From Nocardioides sp. GY 10113 (GTDB lineage Bacteria; Actinomycetota; Actinomycetes; Propionibacteriales; Nocardioidaceae): DNA of 64,000 bases. The stretch is from the NCBI RefSeq assembly GCF_004919105.1, contig NZ_STGK01000002.1, forward strand, positions 372,001 to 436,000, read 5' to 3'. The notes beneath the pieces were generated by a model. The model searched no databases. It saw only the letters and a list, made by a program, of their open reading frames with translations, and was not told the origin of the DNA. This document shows positions 33,115 to 41,809 of this stretch, piece by piece (the stretch's first letter is position 1; each line of letters begins with the position of its first letter). A program made the position numbers and the translations under genes.

Positions 33115-34638
33115 TCAGGCCTTCTGCTGCGCCGAGGACCGGGCGGGGTTGCCCTGGTCGGCCGCCTTCGGGTCCGTCTCGTCCTGCTTGGCCCGCACAC
33201 CCGACTCGATCCGGTCGCCGAGGTCCTTGTCGACGTTGCGCCAGTAGTCGAAGGCCCGCGCCAGGATCGGCTCGCTCACCCCGTTGAGCAGGTGCCCCAC
33301 GATGTTGTCGACCAGCCGGCCGCGGGCGTCGTCGTCGAGCACCTCGCGGACCAGCGTGCCCGCCTGGCTCCAGTCGTCGTCGTCCTCGCGGAGCGTGTAC
33401 GCCGTGCGGACCATCTGCCCGTCGGCGTACCAGCGTCCGCCGTCGTCGGTGCGCTCCGGGTCGGCCACGGGTCCGCCGTAGGAGTTCGGGGCGTAGACCG
33501 GGTCCGAGACGGGCTTGACCCGCATCGCGCCGTCCTTGGAGTAGGAGAAGACCGGGCACTTCGGCTCGTTGACGGGGATCTGCTGGTAGTTGACGCCCAG
33601 CCGCGCGCGGTGGGCGTCGGCATAGCTGAAGCCGCGGGCCAGCAGCATCTTGTCCGGGGAGAGGCCGGTGCCGGCGACGAGGTTGTTCGGCTGGAACGCG
33701 GCCTGCTCCATCTGCGCGTGGTAGTCGGTGACGTTGCGGTTGAGCGTGAGTCGGCCGACCTCGTGCAGCGGGTAGTCCGAGTGCGGCCAGACCTTGGTCA
33801 GGTCGAACGGGTTGTAGCGGTAGGTCTTCGCGTCCTCGAACGGCATCACCTGGACCTGCAGCGTCCAGCTCGGGAACTCCTCGGCCTCGATGTGCTCGAA
33901 GAGGTCGCGCTGGTGGTAGTCGGTGTCGATCGAGGCCATCTGGTCGGCCTCGTCCTGGGTGAAGCACTCGATGCCCTGGTCGGTCTTGAAGTGGTACTTC
34001 ACCCAGAACATCTCGCCGTCGGCGTTGATCCAGGAGTAGGTGTGGCTGGAGTAGCCGTTCATGTGCCGCCACGTGCGCGGGATGCCGCGGTCCCCCATCA
34101 GCCAGGTGACCTGGTGGGCCGACTCCGGCGACAGCGTCCAGAAGTCCCACTGCATGTCGTGGTCGCGCAGGTTGTTGGCGGCGCGGCGCTTCTGCGAGCG
34201 GATGAAGTGCTGGAACTTCATCGGGTCCCGGATGAAGAAGACGGGGGTGTTGTTGCCGACCAGGTCGAAGTTGCCCTCGTCGGTGTAGAACTTCAGCGCG
34301 AAGCCGCGCGGGTCGCGCCAGGTGTCCGGGCTGCCCCGCTCGCCGGCCACGGTGGAGAACCGGGCCAGCACCTCGGTCTTCCGGCCGGGCTGGAACAGGC
34401 CGGCTCGCGTCCACTGGCTGACGTCCTGGGTGACCTCGAACTCGCCGAACGCGCCGCCGCCCTTGGCGTGCGGCTGGCGCTCGGGGATCCGCTCCCGGTT
34501 GAACTGCGCCATCTGCTCGATCAGGTAGTGGTCCTGCAGCAGCAGCGGCCCGTCGGGGCCGACGGAGAGCGAGTGCTCGTCGCTCGCGACCGGTACGCCG
34601 GCGTCCGTGGTGGTCGGGTGGCTGTTCTCGGCGTTCAT
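33115..34638 (-). CDS. Monofunctional heme catalase
   Basis: 507-aa catalase, converting H2O2 to water and O2. Catalytic residues are visible: His57 in [14 protein letters not shown], Asn in [14 protein letters not shown] near 126-139, and the proximal heme ligand Tyr339 in [34 protein letters not shown] and [13 protein letters not shown] are standard. Small-subunit clade by length (no C-terminal flavodoxin domain); the C-terminus (about 430-507) covers the catalase immune-responsive region. ATG 34638 follows GAGGGG. The hairpin at 34651-34679 in the 5' leader may influence expression. No adjacent fur or oxyR gene is present. Confidence 0.95.
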   Translation of the reverse strand: MNAENSHPTTTDAGVPVASDEHSLSVGPDGPLLLQDHYLIEQMAQFNRERIPERQPHAKGGGAFGEFEVTQDVSQWTRAGLFQPGRKTEVLARFSTVAGERGSPDTWRDPRGFALKFYTDEGNFDLVGNNTPVFFIRDPMKFQHFIRSQKRRAANNLRDHDMQWDFWTLSPESAHQVTWLMGDRGIPRTWRHMNGYSSHTYSWINADGEMFWVKYHFKTDQGIECFTQDEADQMASIDTDYHQRDLFEHIEAEEFPSWTLQVQVMPFEDAKTYRYNPFDLTKVWPHSDYPLHEVGRLTLNRNVTDYHAQMEQAAFQPNNLVAGTGLSPDKMLLARGFSYADAHRARLGVNYQQIPVNEPKCPVFSYSKDGAMRVKPVSDPVYAPNSYGGPVADPERTDDGGRWYADGQMVRTAYTLREDDDDWSQAGTLVREVLDDDARGRLVDNIVGHLLNGVSEPILARAFDYWRNVDKDLGDRIESGVRAKQDETDPKAADQGNPARSSAQQKA

Positions 34639-34650
34639 CGTGCTCCCCTC

Positions 34651-34716
34651 CGGCCCGGTCGCGGAGCGCCGCCGGGCCGTTATCTGGATCCGTTCCGATG
34701 TAGGGCTCCTATCCAG
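34651..34716 (-). promoter_or_regulatory. Catalase leader: GC hairpin and CTGGAT...ATCCAG dyad
   Basis: CGGCCCGG (34651-34658) pairs with CCGGGCCG (34672-34679), just ahead of the catalase ribosome site. Further upstream CTGGAT (34684-34689) and ATCCAG (34711-34716) are inverted around 21 nt, a possible regulator site. No reliable -10/-35 pair could be assigned. Confidence 0.35.
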
Positions 34717-34777
34717 CACGGGAGCACGCAAACGCGATCCGCGGCTCGGGCTTCCCTTTCTCCCGGCTCGGCGGAGG

Positions 34778-36121
34778 TCAGAGGACCCGGGCCAGCGTCT
34801 CCGCGAAGCGGTCCGCATCGGCGTGGCTGAAGACCAGCGGCGGGCGGACCTTGAGGGTGGAGCCGAACGGGCCGCACACCGAGCACAGCACGCCCTCGCG
34901 GCGCAGCGCGTTGACCACGTCCCGGGCCAGCGCCGTGCCCGGCTCGGTCGAGCCCGCCTCGGCGACCAGCTCGATGCCGAGGTAGAGGCCGTCGCCGCGC
35001 ACGTCGGCGATCTCCGGGCGCTCCGTGGCCAGCTCGCGGACGTGCGACCGCAGCCGCGCTCCGACCTCGGCGGCATGGCGCTGCAGACCCTCCTCCGCGA
35101 TCACCTCCAGCACCGCCCGCGCCGCCGCGATCGAGACCTGGTTGCCCCCGAAGGTGTTGAAGTAGGGCACCGAGCCCGCGAACGGTCCGATCACGCCGGC
35201 CGCGCCGACCACCGCGGCGATCGGCATCCCGTTGCCCATCGGCTTGCCGAGCGTGGCCAGCTCCGGCACCAGGCCGTGTCGCTCGAACCCCCAGAACGCC
35301 GACCCCGTGCGGGCGAAGCCGGGCTGCACCTCGTCGGCGATCAGCACCCCGCCGGCCGCGCGGACCTCGGCCACCGCCGGCGCCAGGAGGCCCGACGGGC
35401 CGGCCGGCGAGGGATGCACGCCGTCGGAGGAGAGCACGGTGTCGACCAGCAGCGCCGCCGGGCGCACACCGACCGCCGCCATCTCGGCCAGCACCCGTCG
35501 CACCCCTGCCGCGAGGGTCTCCCCCGGGTCGGCGTCGGGGCGCCGCAGCGGGTCGGGCGCGGCCACCGTCCACACGTCCGGCCCGAGGCCCACGCCGGGC
35601 CCCAGCGCCGGCGACATCCCCGTCACCAGGTCGGTGTTGCCGTGGTAGGCCTCCGCGGTCACGATCACGCCGGTGCCGCCGGTGGCGCGGCGGGCCACCC
35701 GGACCGCGAGGTCGTTGGCCTCCGAGCCGGTGCAGGCGAACATCACCTGCCAGCCGTCGGGGTCCGCCGTGCCCGGGAACGTGGTGAGCAGCTCCTCGGC
35801 GTAGCCGACCAGCTCCTCGTCCAGGTAGCGGGTGTGCGTGGTGAGGGTCGCCGCCTGCGCCGCCACGGCCGCCGCCACCCGCGGGTGGGCATGCCCCACG
35901 CAGGCCACGTTGTTGTAGGCGTCCAGGTAGGCACGGCCGTCGGCGTCGTACAGCGTGGTCCCGCTGCCCCGCACGAGCCGTACCGGCTCGTCGTAGAAGA
36001 GCCGGTACGCCGGCCCCAGCACCCGCCGCCGGCGCTCGACCAGCCCGTCGACCCGACGGTCGCTCCGGTCGGCATCGGGCGTGTAGGCGTTGGCGTCCAG
36101 GATCGTGGACCTGCCAGTCAT
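34778..36121 (-). CDS. Class III PLP enzyme, phospho-lyase/aminotransferase (ETNPPL/PHYKPL-like)
   Basis: 447-aa fold-type I PLP enzyme. [59 protein letters not shown] (131-144), [22 protein letters not shown] (Asp263) and the Schiff-base Lys293 in [10 protein letters not shown] are clear. The AYNN.A.VGH and SEANDLA wording is closest to the ethanolamine-phosphate and 5-phosphohydroxylysine phospho-lyases rather than ordinary transaminases. That fits the divergent APH-like kinase: kinase makes an O-phospho amino alcohol, the lyase releases phosphate and ammonia. A plain transaminase role remains possible. ATG 36121 follows GAGGGAG. Confidence 0.82.
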   Translation of the reverse strand: MTGRSTILDANAYTPDADRSDRRVDGLVERRRRVLGPAYRLFYDEPVRLVRGSGTTLYDADGRAYLDAYNNVACVGHAHPRVAAAVAAQAATLTTHTRYLDEELVGYAEELLTTFPGTADPDGWQVMFACTGSEANDLAVRVARRATGGTGVIVTAEAYHGNTDLVTGMSPALGPGVGLGPDVWTVAAPDPLRRPDADPGETLAAGVRRVLAEMAAVGVRPAALLVDTVLSSDGVHPSPAGPSGLLAPAVAEVRAAGGVLIADEVQPGFARTGSAFWGFERHGLVPELATLGKPMGNGMPIAAVVGAAGVIGPFAGSVPYFNTFGGNQVSIAAARAVLEVIAEEGLQRHAAEVGARLRSHVRELATERPEIADVRGDGLYLGIELVAEAGSTEPGTALARDVVNALRREGVLCSVCGPFGSTLKVRPPLVFSHADADRFAETLARVL

Positions 36122-36320
36122 CGCTCCCTCTCCGCGGCTGGCGCCGCAGGCTCGGCTGGTGCTCGCCGAGCATCCCGTAACGGCCGCATGTCGCCGTCGT
36201 CCCCGCGTAACGAGCCTGTGAACAATCACCGGGGACGGGCTGTCGCACCCGCGTCGGGCTGTGTACTGGGCACTCCCCCATGGCGGCGACGCCGCCCCTC
36301 TCCCAGGAGGCCGCAGCCCC

Positions 36321-37334
36321 ATGCTCACCGAGCGCGCAGCGACCGCCGCCGCGCGCCAGGCGCTGCAGCACTACGGCATCGACAACCACGCCGACCTCCG
36401 GCTGATCAGCCTGTCCGAGAACGGCACCTACCTGGTCCGCCGCTTCGACGGCGCCGAACCGCGCCGGTTGATCCTCCGCGTCCACCGCCCCGGCTACCAG
36501 ACCCTCGACTCGATCCACTCCGAGCTGACCTGGATGGACCGTCTGCGCGAGGACGCCGGGATCCCCACCCCGCGCGTCGTCTCGACCGCGGCCGGCGCCC
36601 GCGTCGCCGATCTCGGCGAGCACCACCGGGCCCGCTTCGTGGTCGCCTTCACGGTCGTCGACGGCGTGACCGGCGAGGAGGCGACCGACCGGGTCTCGAT
36701 GGCCGAGCTGGGCGCGATCACCGCCGGCATGCACCGGCACGCGACCGCCTGGGCCCGGCCGCCCGGCTTCGAGCGGTTCGCCTGGGACGTCGAGGCGTGC
36801 CTGGGCCCGCAGGCCCGATGGGGCAGCGTGTCCGGCTCTCCCGGTGTCCGTGCCGTGGACCTCACCCTGCTCGGCGGCGCCGCCGACGTGGTGCGGGGGC
36901 GACTCGCGGCCTACGGCCGCGGCCCGGATCGCTACGGCCTGATCCACGCCGACCTGCGGCTGGCGAACCTGATGCTCGATCCCACCGCCCCGGAGTCGAC
37001 GCTGACCGTGATCGACTTCGACGACTGCGGCTTCGGCTGGTTCCTCTACGACCTGGCCGCCGCGATCTCCTGGCTCGAGCACGAACCGGCCACCCCCGAC
37101 GCGATCGCGGAGTGGCTGGCCGGCTACCAGGAGGTGCGGCCGCTCTCCGATGCCGATCTGTCGATGATCCCCACCCTCGTGATGCTGCGCCGGCTGATGC
37201 TCACCGCGTGGCTGGGCTCCCACCCCGACTCCCCACCCGCCCAGGAATGGGGCGACAAGTACGCCGCCGGGACCGTCGACCTGGCTCGTCGCTACCTGAT
37301 GGACCGCACCTGGCTGCGGTTCGCACCCGCCTGA
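36321..37334 (+). CDS. Aminoglycoside phosphotransferase-like (APH) small-molecule kinase
   Basis: 337-aa kinase of the APH/choline kinase/hydroxylysine kinase fold. N-lobe residues about 20-115 include SENGTYLVRRF and the ATP-binding Lys/Arg strand LILRVHRPGY. The catalytic loop is HADLRLANLM (209-218, Asp211), and the metal-binding Asp lies in VIDFDDCGFGW (IDFDD 231-235). It resembles the homoserine/hydroxylysine-type kinases often fused or adjacent to class III phospho-lyases, matching the divergent neighbour. It probably phosphorylates an amino alcohol, not an antibiotic. ATG 36321 has CAGGAGG upstream. The SDR gene starts 35 nt later. Confidence 0.83.
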   Translation: MLTERAATAAARQALQHYGIDNHADLRLISLSENGTYLVRRFDGAEPRRLILRVHRPGYQTLDSIHSELTWMDRLREDAGIPTPRVVSTAAGARVADLGEHHRARFVVAFTVVDGVTGEEATDRVSMAELGAITAGMHRHATAWARPPGFERFAWDVEACLGPQARWGSVSGSPGVRAVDLTLLGGAADVVRGRLAAYGRGPDRYGLIHADLRLANLMLDPTAPESTLTVIDFDDCGFGWFLYDLAAAISWLEHEPATPDAIAEWLAGYQEVRPLSDADLSMIPTLVMLRRLMLTAWLGSHPDSPPAQEWGDKYAAGTVDLARRYLMDRTWLRFAPA

Positions 37335-37369
37335 GACCCGTCCCCAGATCACCGTCCCGAAGGAGCACC

Positions 37370-38155
37370 ATGTTCGACCTCGCCGACGTCCGCGTCCTGG
37401 TCACCGGCGGCTCGCGCGGCATCGGCCTGGGCATCGCCCGGGTCTTCGCCCGCGCGGGCGCCTCGATCGCCATCACCGCCCGCACCGCCGAGCCCCTGGA
37501 GAAGGCCGCCCGGACGCTGGAGGAGCTCGGCGCCTGGAAGGTGTCGATCGTCGCCGGGGAGATCGCCGACCGGACCAGCGCGCACGCCGTGGTCGAGGAG
37601 GCGGCGGCCGCGCTCGGCGGCCTGGACGTGCTCTGCGCCAACGCCGGGATCTTCCCCGAGGCGCGGCTGGCGATGATGACCGACGAGGAGCTGGACACCG
37701 TGCTCGGCGTCAACGTCAAGGGCACCGTCTACGCGGTCCAGGCGGCGCTGCCGTTCCTGGAGGCCTCCGGCCGCGGCCGGGTGGTGCTCACCTCCTCGAT
37801 CACCGGCCCGCACACCGGCTTCCCCGGCTGGTCCCACTACGGCGCCTCGAAGGCGGCGCAGCTGGGCTTCATGCGGACCGCGGCGATCGAGCTCGCCCCG
37901 TCGGGGATCACCGTCAACGCGGTCCTGCCGGGCAACGTGCTCACCGAGGGCCTGGCCGACCTCGGCGAGGAGTACCTCGCCACGATGTCGGCATCGATCC
38001 CGCTCGGCGAGCTCGGCACGCCCGAGGACATCGGCCACGCGGTCGCCTTCCTCGCCTCGCGCGAGGCCCGGTACATCACCGGCCACGCCCTGGTCGTGGA
38101 CGGCGGGCAGATCCTGCCGGAGTCGGCGGAGGCCGTGGCGCCCAGCACGACCTAG
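37370..38155 (+). CDS. Short-chain dehydrogenase/reductase (FabG-like)
   Basis: 261-aa classical SDR. Cofactor loop TGGSRGIG (12-19), NAG at 91-93, catalytic Ser near 142-143 (VLTSSITGP) with Y157-x3-K161 in SHYGASKAAQ, and the C-terminal GHALVVDGGQILPES. NADP(H) preference is suggested by the Arg after the loop but not certain. It often carries a FabG name, but the context with a kinase and PLP lyase suggests oxidation or reduction of an aldehyde or hydroxy intermediate of the same pathway. AAGGAG precedes ATG 37370. Same operon as the kinase. Confidence 0.87.
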   Translation: MFDLADVRVLVTGGSRGIGLGIARVFARAGASIAITARTAEPLEKAARTLEELGAWKVSIVAGEIADRTSAHAVVEEAAAALGGLDVLCANAGIFPEARLAMMTDEELDTVLGVNVKGTVYAVQAALPFLEASGRGRVVLTSSITGPHTGFPGWSHYGASKAAQLGFMRTAAIELAPSGITVNAVLPGNVLTEGLADLGEEYLATMSASIPLGELGTPEDIGHAVAFLASREARYITGHALVVDGGQILPESAEAVAPSTT

Positions 38156-38281
38156 CGTCGACGGTGGGGCTCGGGACGGGCGCGCAGATCCGTCGGGAAA
38201 AAGACCCAACCGCCGGGGCATCGGCGACGAACCACCCCCAACGGGGCGGCATCGGGCGGCCCCCGAGGCGAGGACAGATCG

Positions 38282-38926
38282 ATGAAGACTCGAAGCATTC
38301 TCACCACCGGCGCGGCGCTCGCGCTCACGGCGACCCTGGGCCTGGCCCCGGGCGCGGCGGAGGCCAGCACCCCCAAGGGCACCACCAGCCTGGCCGAGGT
38401 ACTCACCTCCGACGGCAACCGGTTCGACAGGAACAGCCGTGACTACGACATCGTCACCGAGGCCGTGCTGGCGGTGGTGGGTGCGAAGACCGACAGCCCG
38501 GTGGGCCTGCTGGCCGACGGCACGGTCCCGCTCACCGCGTTCATCCCGAACGACGTCTCGTTCCGCCGGCTCGCCTACGACCTCACCGGCCAGTGGATCC
38601 GGTCCGAGCGCCGGATCTTCAACACGCTGGTCGACGCCGTCGGCGTGGACGCGATCGAGCAGGTGCTGCTCTACCACGTCGTCCCGGGCGCGACGATCAC
38701 CTCGTCGCAGGCGCTCAAGGCTGACGGCGTCGACCTGACCACCGCCCAGGGCGCGACCTTCGAGGTCGACGTTGTCTTCAAGCGGCTGGGCGTCGTTCGG
38801 CTGCGGGACCAGGACAAGGACGACGTCGACCCGTTCCTGAACCCCTGGGCCCTCGACATCAACCGGGGCAACCAGCAGATCGCCCACGGCATCGTCTTCG
38901 TGCTGCGCCCGATCGACCTGCCCTGA
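38282..38926 (+). CDS. Secreted fasciclin (FAS1) domain protein
   Basis: 214-aa exported protein. A Sec signal peptide spans residues 1-28 (KTR, hydrophobic core ILTTGAALALTATLGLAP, cleavage after AEA). The single FAS1 domain covers about 36-212, with LTAFIPNDVSFRRLAYDL (FAS1 H1 box, about 83-100), LLYHVVPGATITSSQAL (H2 YH motif, about 125-141) and INRGNQQIAHGIVFVLRPIDL at the end. FAS1 proteins mediate adhesion or bind small ligands at the surface. No lipobox or LPXTG, so it is freely secreted. Upstream 126 bp contain no clear promoter. Confidence 0.9.
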   Translation: MKTRSILTTGAALALTATLGLAPGAAEASTPKGTTSLAEVLTSDGNRFDRNSRDYDIVTEAVLAVVGAKTDSPVGLLADGTVPLTAFIPNDVSFRRLAYDLTGQWIRSERRIFNTLVDAVGVDAIEQVLLYHVVPGATITSSQALKADGVDLTTAQGATFEVDVVFKRLGVVRLRDQDKDDVDPFLNPWALDINRGNQQIAHGIVFVLRPIDLP

Positions 38927-39003
38927 CCCCCTGGTCACCGCCCCGGGCGGCCCCCGTCGCGCGCGCAGCTCGACGGTCGCGGCCGCCGGCGGTCCGGCTC
39001 CGA

Positions 39004-39037
39004 TGGCGCCGGCGGACGATGAGAGCCGCCGGCGCCA
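39004..39037. terminator. Perfect 12-bp bidirectional terminator hairpin
   Basis: TGGCGCCGGCGG (39004-39015) pairs exactly with CCGCCGGCGCCA (39026-39037) around a 10-nt loop, between the convergent fasciclin and ABC transporter genes. Confidence 0.72.
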
Positions 39038-39047
39038 CCGGTCGTGA

Positions 39048-41807
39048 TCAGCCGACCGCGGACCCCGCGGCGTCGACCTCGCCGAGGTAGGCGCGCAGGA
39101 CGTCGGCGTGCGCCAGCACCTCCTGCGGGTCGCCGGCGGCGATCACCGCGCCCTGGTCCATCGCCACCAGCCGGTCGCAGACCGCGCGCAGCAGGCCCAG
39201 GTCGTGGTCGATCACGACCACGGTCAGCCCCAGCTCGTCTCGCAGCCCGCGCAGCACGCCGGCGAGCCGCTCCCGCTCGGCGTGGCTCACACCGGCGCCG
39301 GGCTCGTCGAGCAGCAGCACCTGCGGGTGGGTGGCGAGTGCCGCGGCGAGCTCCACCATCCGCCGGTTCCCGGTGGTCAGGGAGTCGACGTGCGCCTCGG
39401 CGAGGTCGGCGATGCCGACCAGCGAGAGCAGCTCGTCGGCACCCGCCGTCGCGTCGCGGTCGCGCAGTGCGAGGTCCACGACCTCGCGCACGGTCATGCT
39501 CGGGAACAGCAGGGCGTTCTGGAACGACCGGACCAGGCCGCGCCGGCACCGGGCCTCCGGCGTACGACGGGTGACGTCCTCCCCGAGGAGCCGCACCGAG
39601 CCCGCGTCCGGGACGACGAAGCCGGTGACGATCTCGAACAGGGTGGTCTTGCCGGCCCCGTTGGCGCCGACGATGCCGACCAGCTCGCCGTCGAGCACTC
39701 GCAGGTCCACGCCGTTCACGGCCCGCACCCCGCCGAACGAGCGGGACACGCCGTCGACCTCGAGCACCACCCGACCCGGCTCGGGCGTCCTCATCCGAGG
39801 GGCGCCACCGGACGTGGCGATCACCGGGACCACCGGTGCCCCGCCGTCGGCTCCGATCGGGTCCGCGGGCTTCCCCGCGGACGCCTCCTGCGCGGGCTCC
39901 TGCCACCCGGGCCGGATCCCCCGCAGCCGGCCCAGCTCCTCGACGACCCAGTCCCGCACCGGGACGAGCACGCCGGCCAGGCCCGCCGGCTGGAGCACGA
40001 TCAGCACCAGCACGAGCAGCGTGAGGCCGGAGATCGCGAGGGAGCCGAGGCCGCCGATCAGCGGCACGCCCTGGACCAGCGTCGCGCCGGCGATCGGGCC
40101 ACCGATGGTGCCCAGACCACCGGCGACGGTGGAGGTGACCACGGTGATGCTCGCGCCGGGGTCGAAGTCGGCCGCGCTCAGGTAGCTGCGGGAGTGCGCC
40201 AGCACCGCCCCGCCCAGGCCCGCGATCGCGCCCGCGGCCAGGAAGCACAGGGCCCGCAGCCGCCGGACGCGCACGCCGAGCGCACGCGCCGCCGGCTCGT
40301 TGTCCCGCGCCGCGCGCAGCTCACGGCCGAAACGGGAGGTCCAGACCCAGCGCAGGCCCAGCCCGACCGCGAGCAGCACCACCAGCACCACGTAGAGGTA
40401 GGACTTCGGACCGTCGAGCGCCAGCGTGCCGATCATCGGCTGGTCCGGGACCACCCCGATGCCGAAGGCCCACTCCTGCCGGAAGAGCCACGACGCGGAG
40501 CAGACCGCGAACGCGAGGCTGGAGATCTCCAGCGCCATCGGTCGGTTGCGCAACGCGGGAAGGCCGAGCACCAGCCCGACCACCGCGCCGGCGGCGGCGC
40601 CGCACAGGATGCCGAGCAGGACGTTGCCGCCGGCGGCGCTGGCGACCCGCACGGAGACCACCGCCCCCACGCCGGCGACCGCGACCTGCCCCAGCGACAG
40701 CACCCCGGCCATGCCGGTCAGCAGCGCCACCGAGCAGACCACGATGGCCAGCGCCATGGTGGTCAGCACCGCGAAGTTGAACGCGTTGCTGCGCCACAGC
40801 GGGAGCGTGGCGACCGTGACCGTGACCAGCAGGCCGACCAGGACCGGGAGGTGCCGGACCTCGGGCAGGTGGCGGTAGCGGGCGTCGACCGCGGGCAGCC
40901 GCGTCGCCGACCACGTCGTCTCCACCTGCGTCGAGCGGGCGGGCGGCCGCAGCAGCAGCAGCCAGACCAGGACCACCACGGCGAGCACGATGTCGGCCAG
41001 GCCGGCCCGGCTCGGGTCGGTGCGCGCGACCGTGTCCAGCAGGCCGATCACCACACCCGCCACGAAGGCCACGCCGACGTGGGTGAAGCGGGCGATCACC
41101 GCGGCCGCCAGGCCGCGCAGCAGCAGCGAGGGCCCCAGCGTGGCGATGCCGGCGATGCCCTGGGTCGGCCACAGCAGGGTGGCGGAGAAGGCGGCGACGG
41201 CGCCGGCCAGCGCCCAGGTGGCGGTCGCCGTCGCGCTCGGGGAGACGCCCGAGGTCCACGTCGCGTCGGGGTTGGTCGCCGTCGCGCGGATCGCCAGGCC
41301 GAGCGGGGTGCGGGTGAGCACCACCCACACCGCCAGCGCGACCAGCGGACCGAGCACCAGCAGCGCCGTGTACGCCGGGCTCGCGACCACCCCACCGACC
41401 TCCATCGACGGCAGGCCCGGCGGCAGCGGGAACGTCGGGCCCGCAGTGGCCTTCGTGTTGATGGTGAACGACAGGGCCAGCAGGAACTGCGCCAGCGCCA
41501 GCGTCACCACGACGCCGACCACGTGCGGCGCCGAGGCCACCCGCCGTACGACGAGCACCTGGGCCATGGCGCCCGCCAGCGCCGCGGCGCCGATGCCGAG
41601 GGCGAAGGCCAGCCAGTACGGGAGGTGGTAGACGACCACGAGGGTGCCGACCACGGAGGCCCCGAAGACGCCCAGCGCCCCTTGCGCGAAGTTCACGAAC
41701 CTGCTCACCCGGTAGACCAGGGTGAGGCCGATGGCCAGGAGCCCGATCGGGATCCCGCTGAGCACGCCCAGGAAGAGCGTGGTTCCGGAGAGGTCGAAGC
41801 CGGCCAT
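39048..41807 (-). CDS. Fused branched-chain-type ABC transporter: LivH-LivM permeases plus LivG ATPase in one chain
   Basis: 919-aa single polypeptide. Residues 1-290 are a LivH permease (LVYRVSRFVNFAQGALGVFGA near 30-50). Residues about 315-615 are a LivM permease (LTGMAGVLSLGQVAVAGVGA near 363-382; EAA loop GRELRAARDNEPAARALGV 494-512). A 60-residue linker follows. Residues about 679-919 are a LivG ATPase with Walker A GANGAGKTT (714-722), a degenerate signature LTTGNRRMVELA (810-821) and Walker B LLLDEPGAG (831-839). Usually three genes; no internal stop or restart separates them here. Imports amino acids, amides or similar polar compounds with the adjacent binding protein. ATG 41807 follows GGGAG, 2 nt past the TM-LivF stop. 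Confidence 0.9.
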   Translation of the reverse strand: MAGFDLSGTTLFLGVLSGIPIGLLAIGLTLVYRVSRFVNFAQGALGVFGASVVGTLVVVYHLPYWLAFALGIGAAALAGAMAQVLVVRRVASAPHVVGVVVTLALAQFLLALSFTINTKATAGPTFPLPPGLPSMEVGGVVASPAYTALLVLGPLVALAVWVVLTRTPLGLAIRATATNPDATWTSGVSPSATATATWALAGAVAAFSATLLWPTQGIAGIATLGPSLLLRGLAAAVIARFTHVGVAFVAGVVIGLLDTVARTDPSRAGLADIVLAVVVLVWLLLLRPPARSTQVETTWSATRLPAVDARYRHLPEVRHLPVLVGLLVTVTVATLPLWRSNAFNFAVLTTMALAIVVCSVALLTGMAGVLSLGQVAVAGVGAVVSVRVASAAGGNVLLGILCGAAAGAVVGLVLGLPALRNRPMALEISSLAFAVCSASWLFRQEWAFGIGVVPDQPMIGTLALDGPKSYLYVVLVVLLAVGLGLRWVWTSRFGRELRAARDNEPAARALGVRVRRLRALCFLAAGAIAGLGGAVLAHSRSYLSAADFDPGASITVVTSTVAGGLGTIGGPIAGATLVQGVPLIGGLGSLAISGLTLLVLVLIVLQPAGLAGVLVPVRDWVVEELGRLRGIRPGWQEPAQEASAGKPADPIGADGGAPVVPVIATSGGAPRMRTPEPGRVVLEVDGVSRSFGGVRAVNGVDLRVLDGELVGIVGANGAGKTTLFEIVTGFVVPDAGSVRLLGEDVTRRTPEARCRRGLVRSFQNALLFPSMTVREVVDLALRDRDATAGADELLSLVGIADLAEAHVDSLTTGNRRMVELAAALATHPQVLLLDEPGAGVSHAERERLAGVLRGLRDELGLTVVVIDHDLGLLRAVCDRLVAMDQGAVIAAGDPQEVLAHADVLRAYLGEVDAAGSAVG

Positions 41808-41809
41808 GG

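Noticed and set aside
36122..36320. Repeated CGTAACG in the kinase/lyase divergent gap as operator
   Set aside because: Two 7-bp copies only, not symmetric and not over a recognisable promoter; too weak to list.
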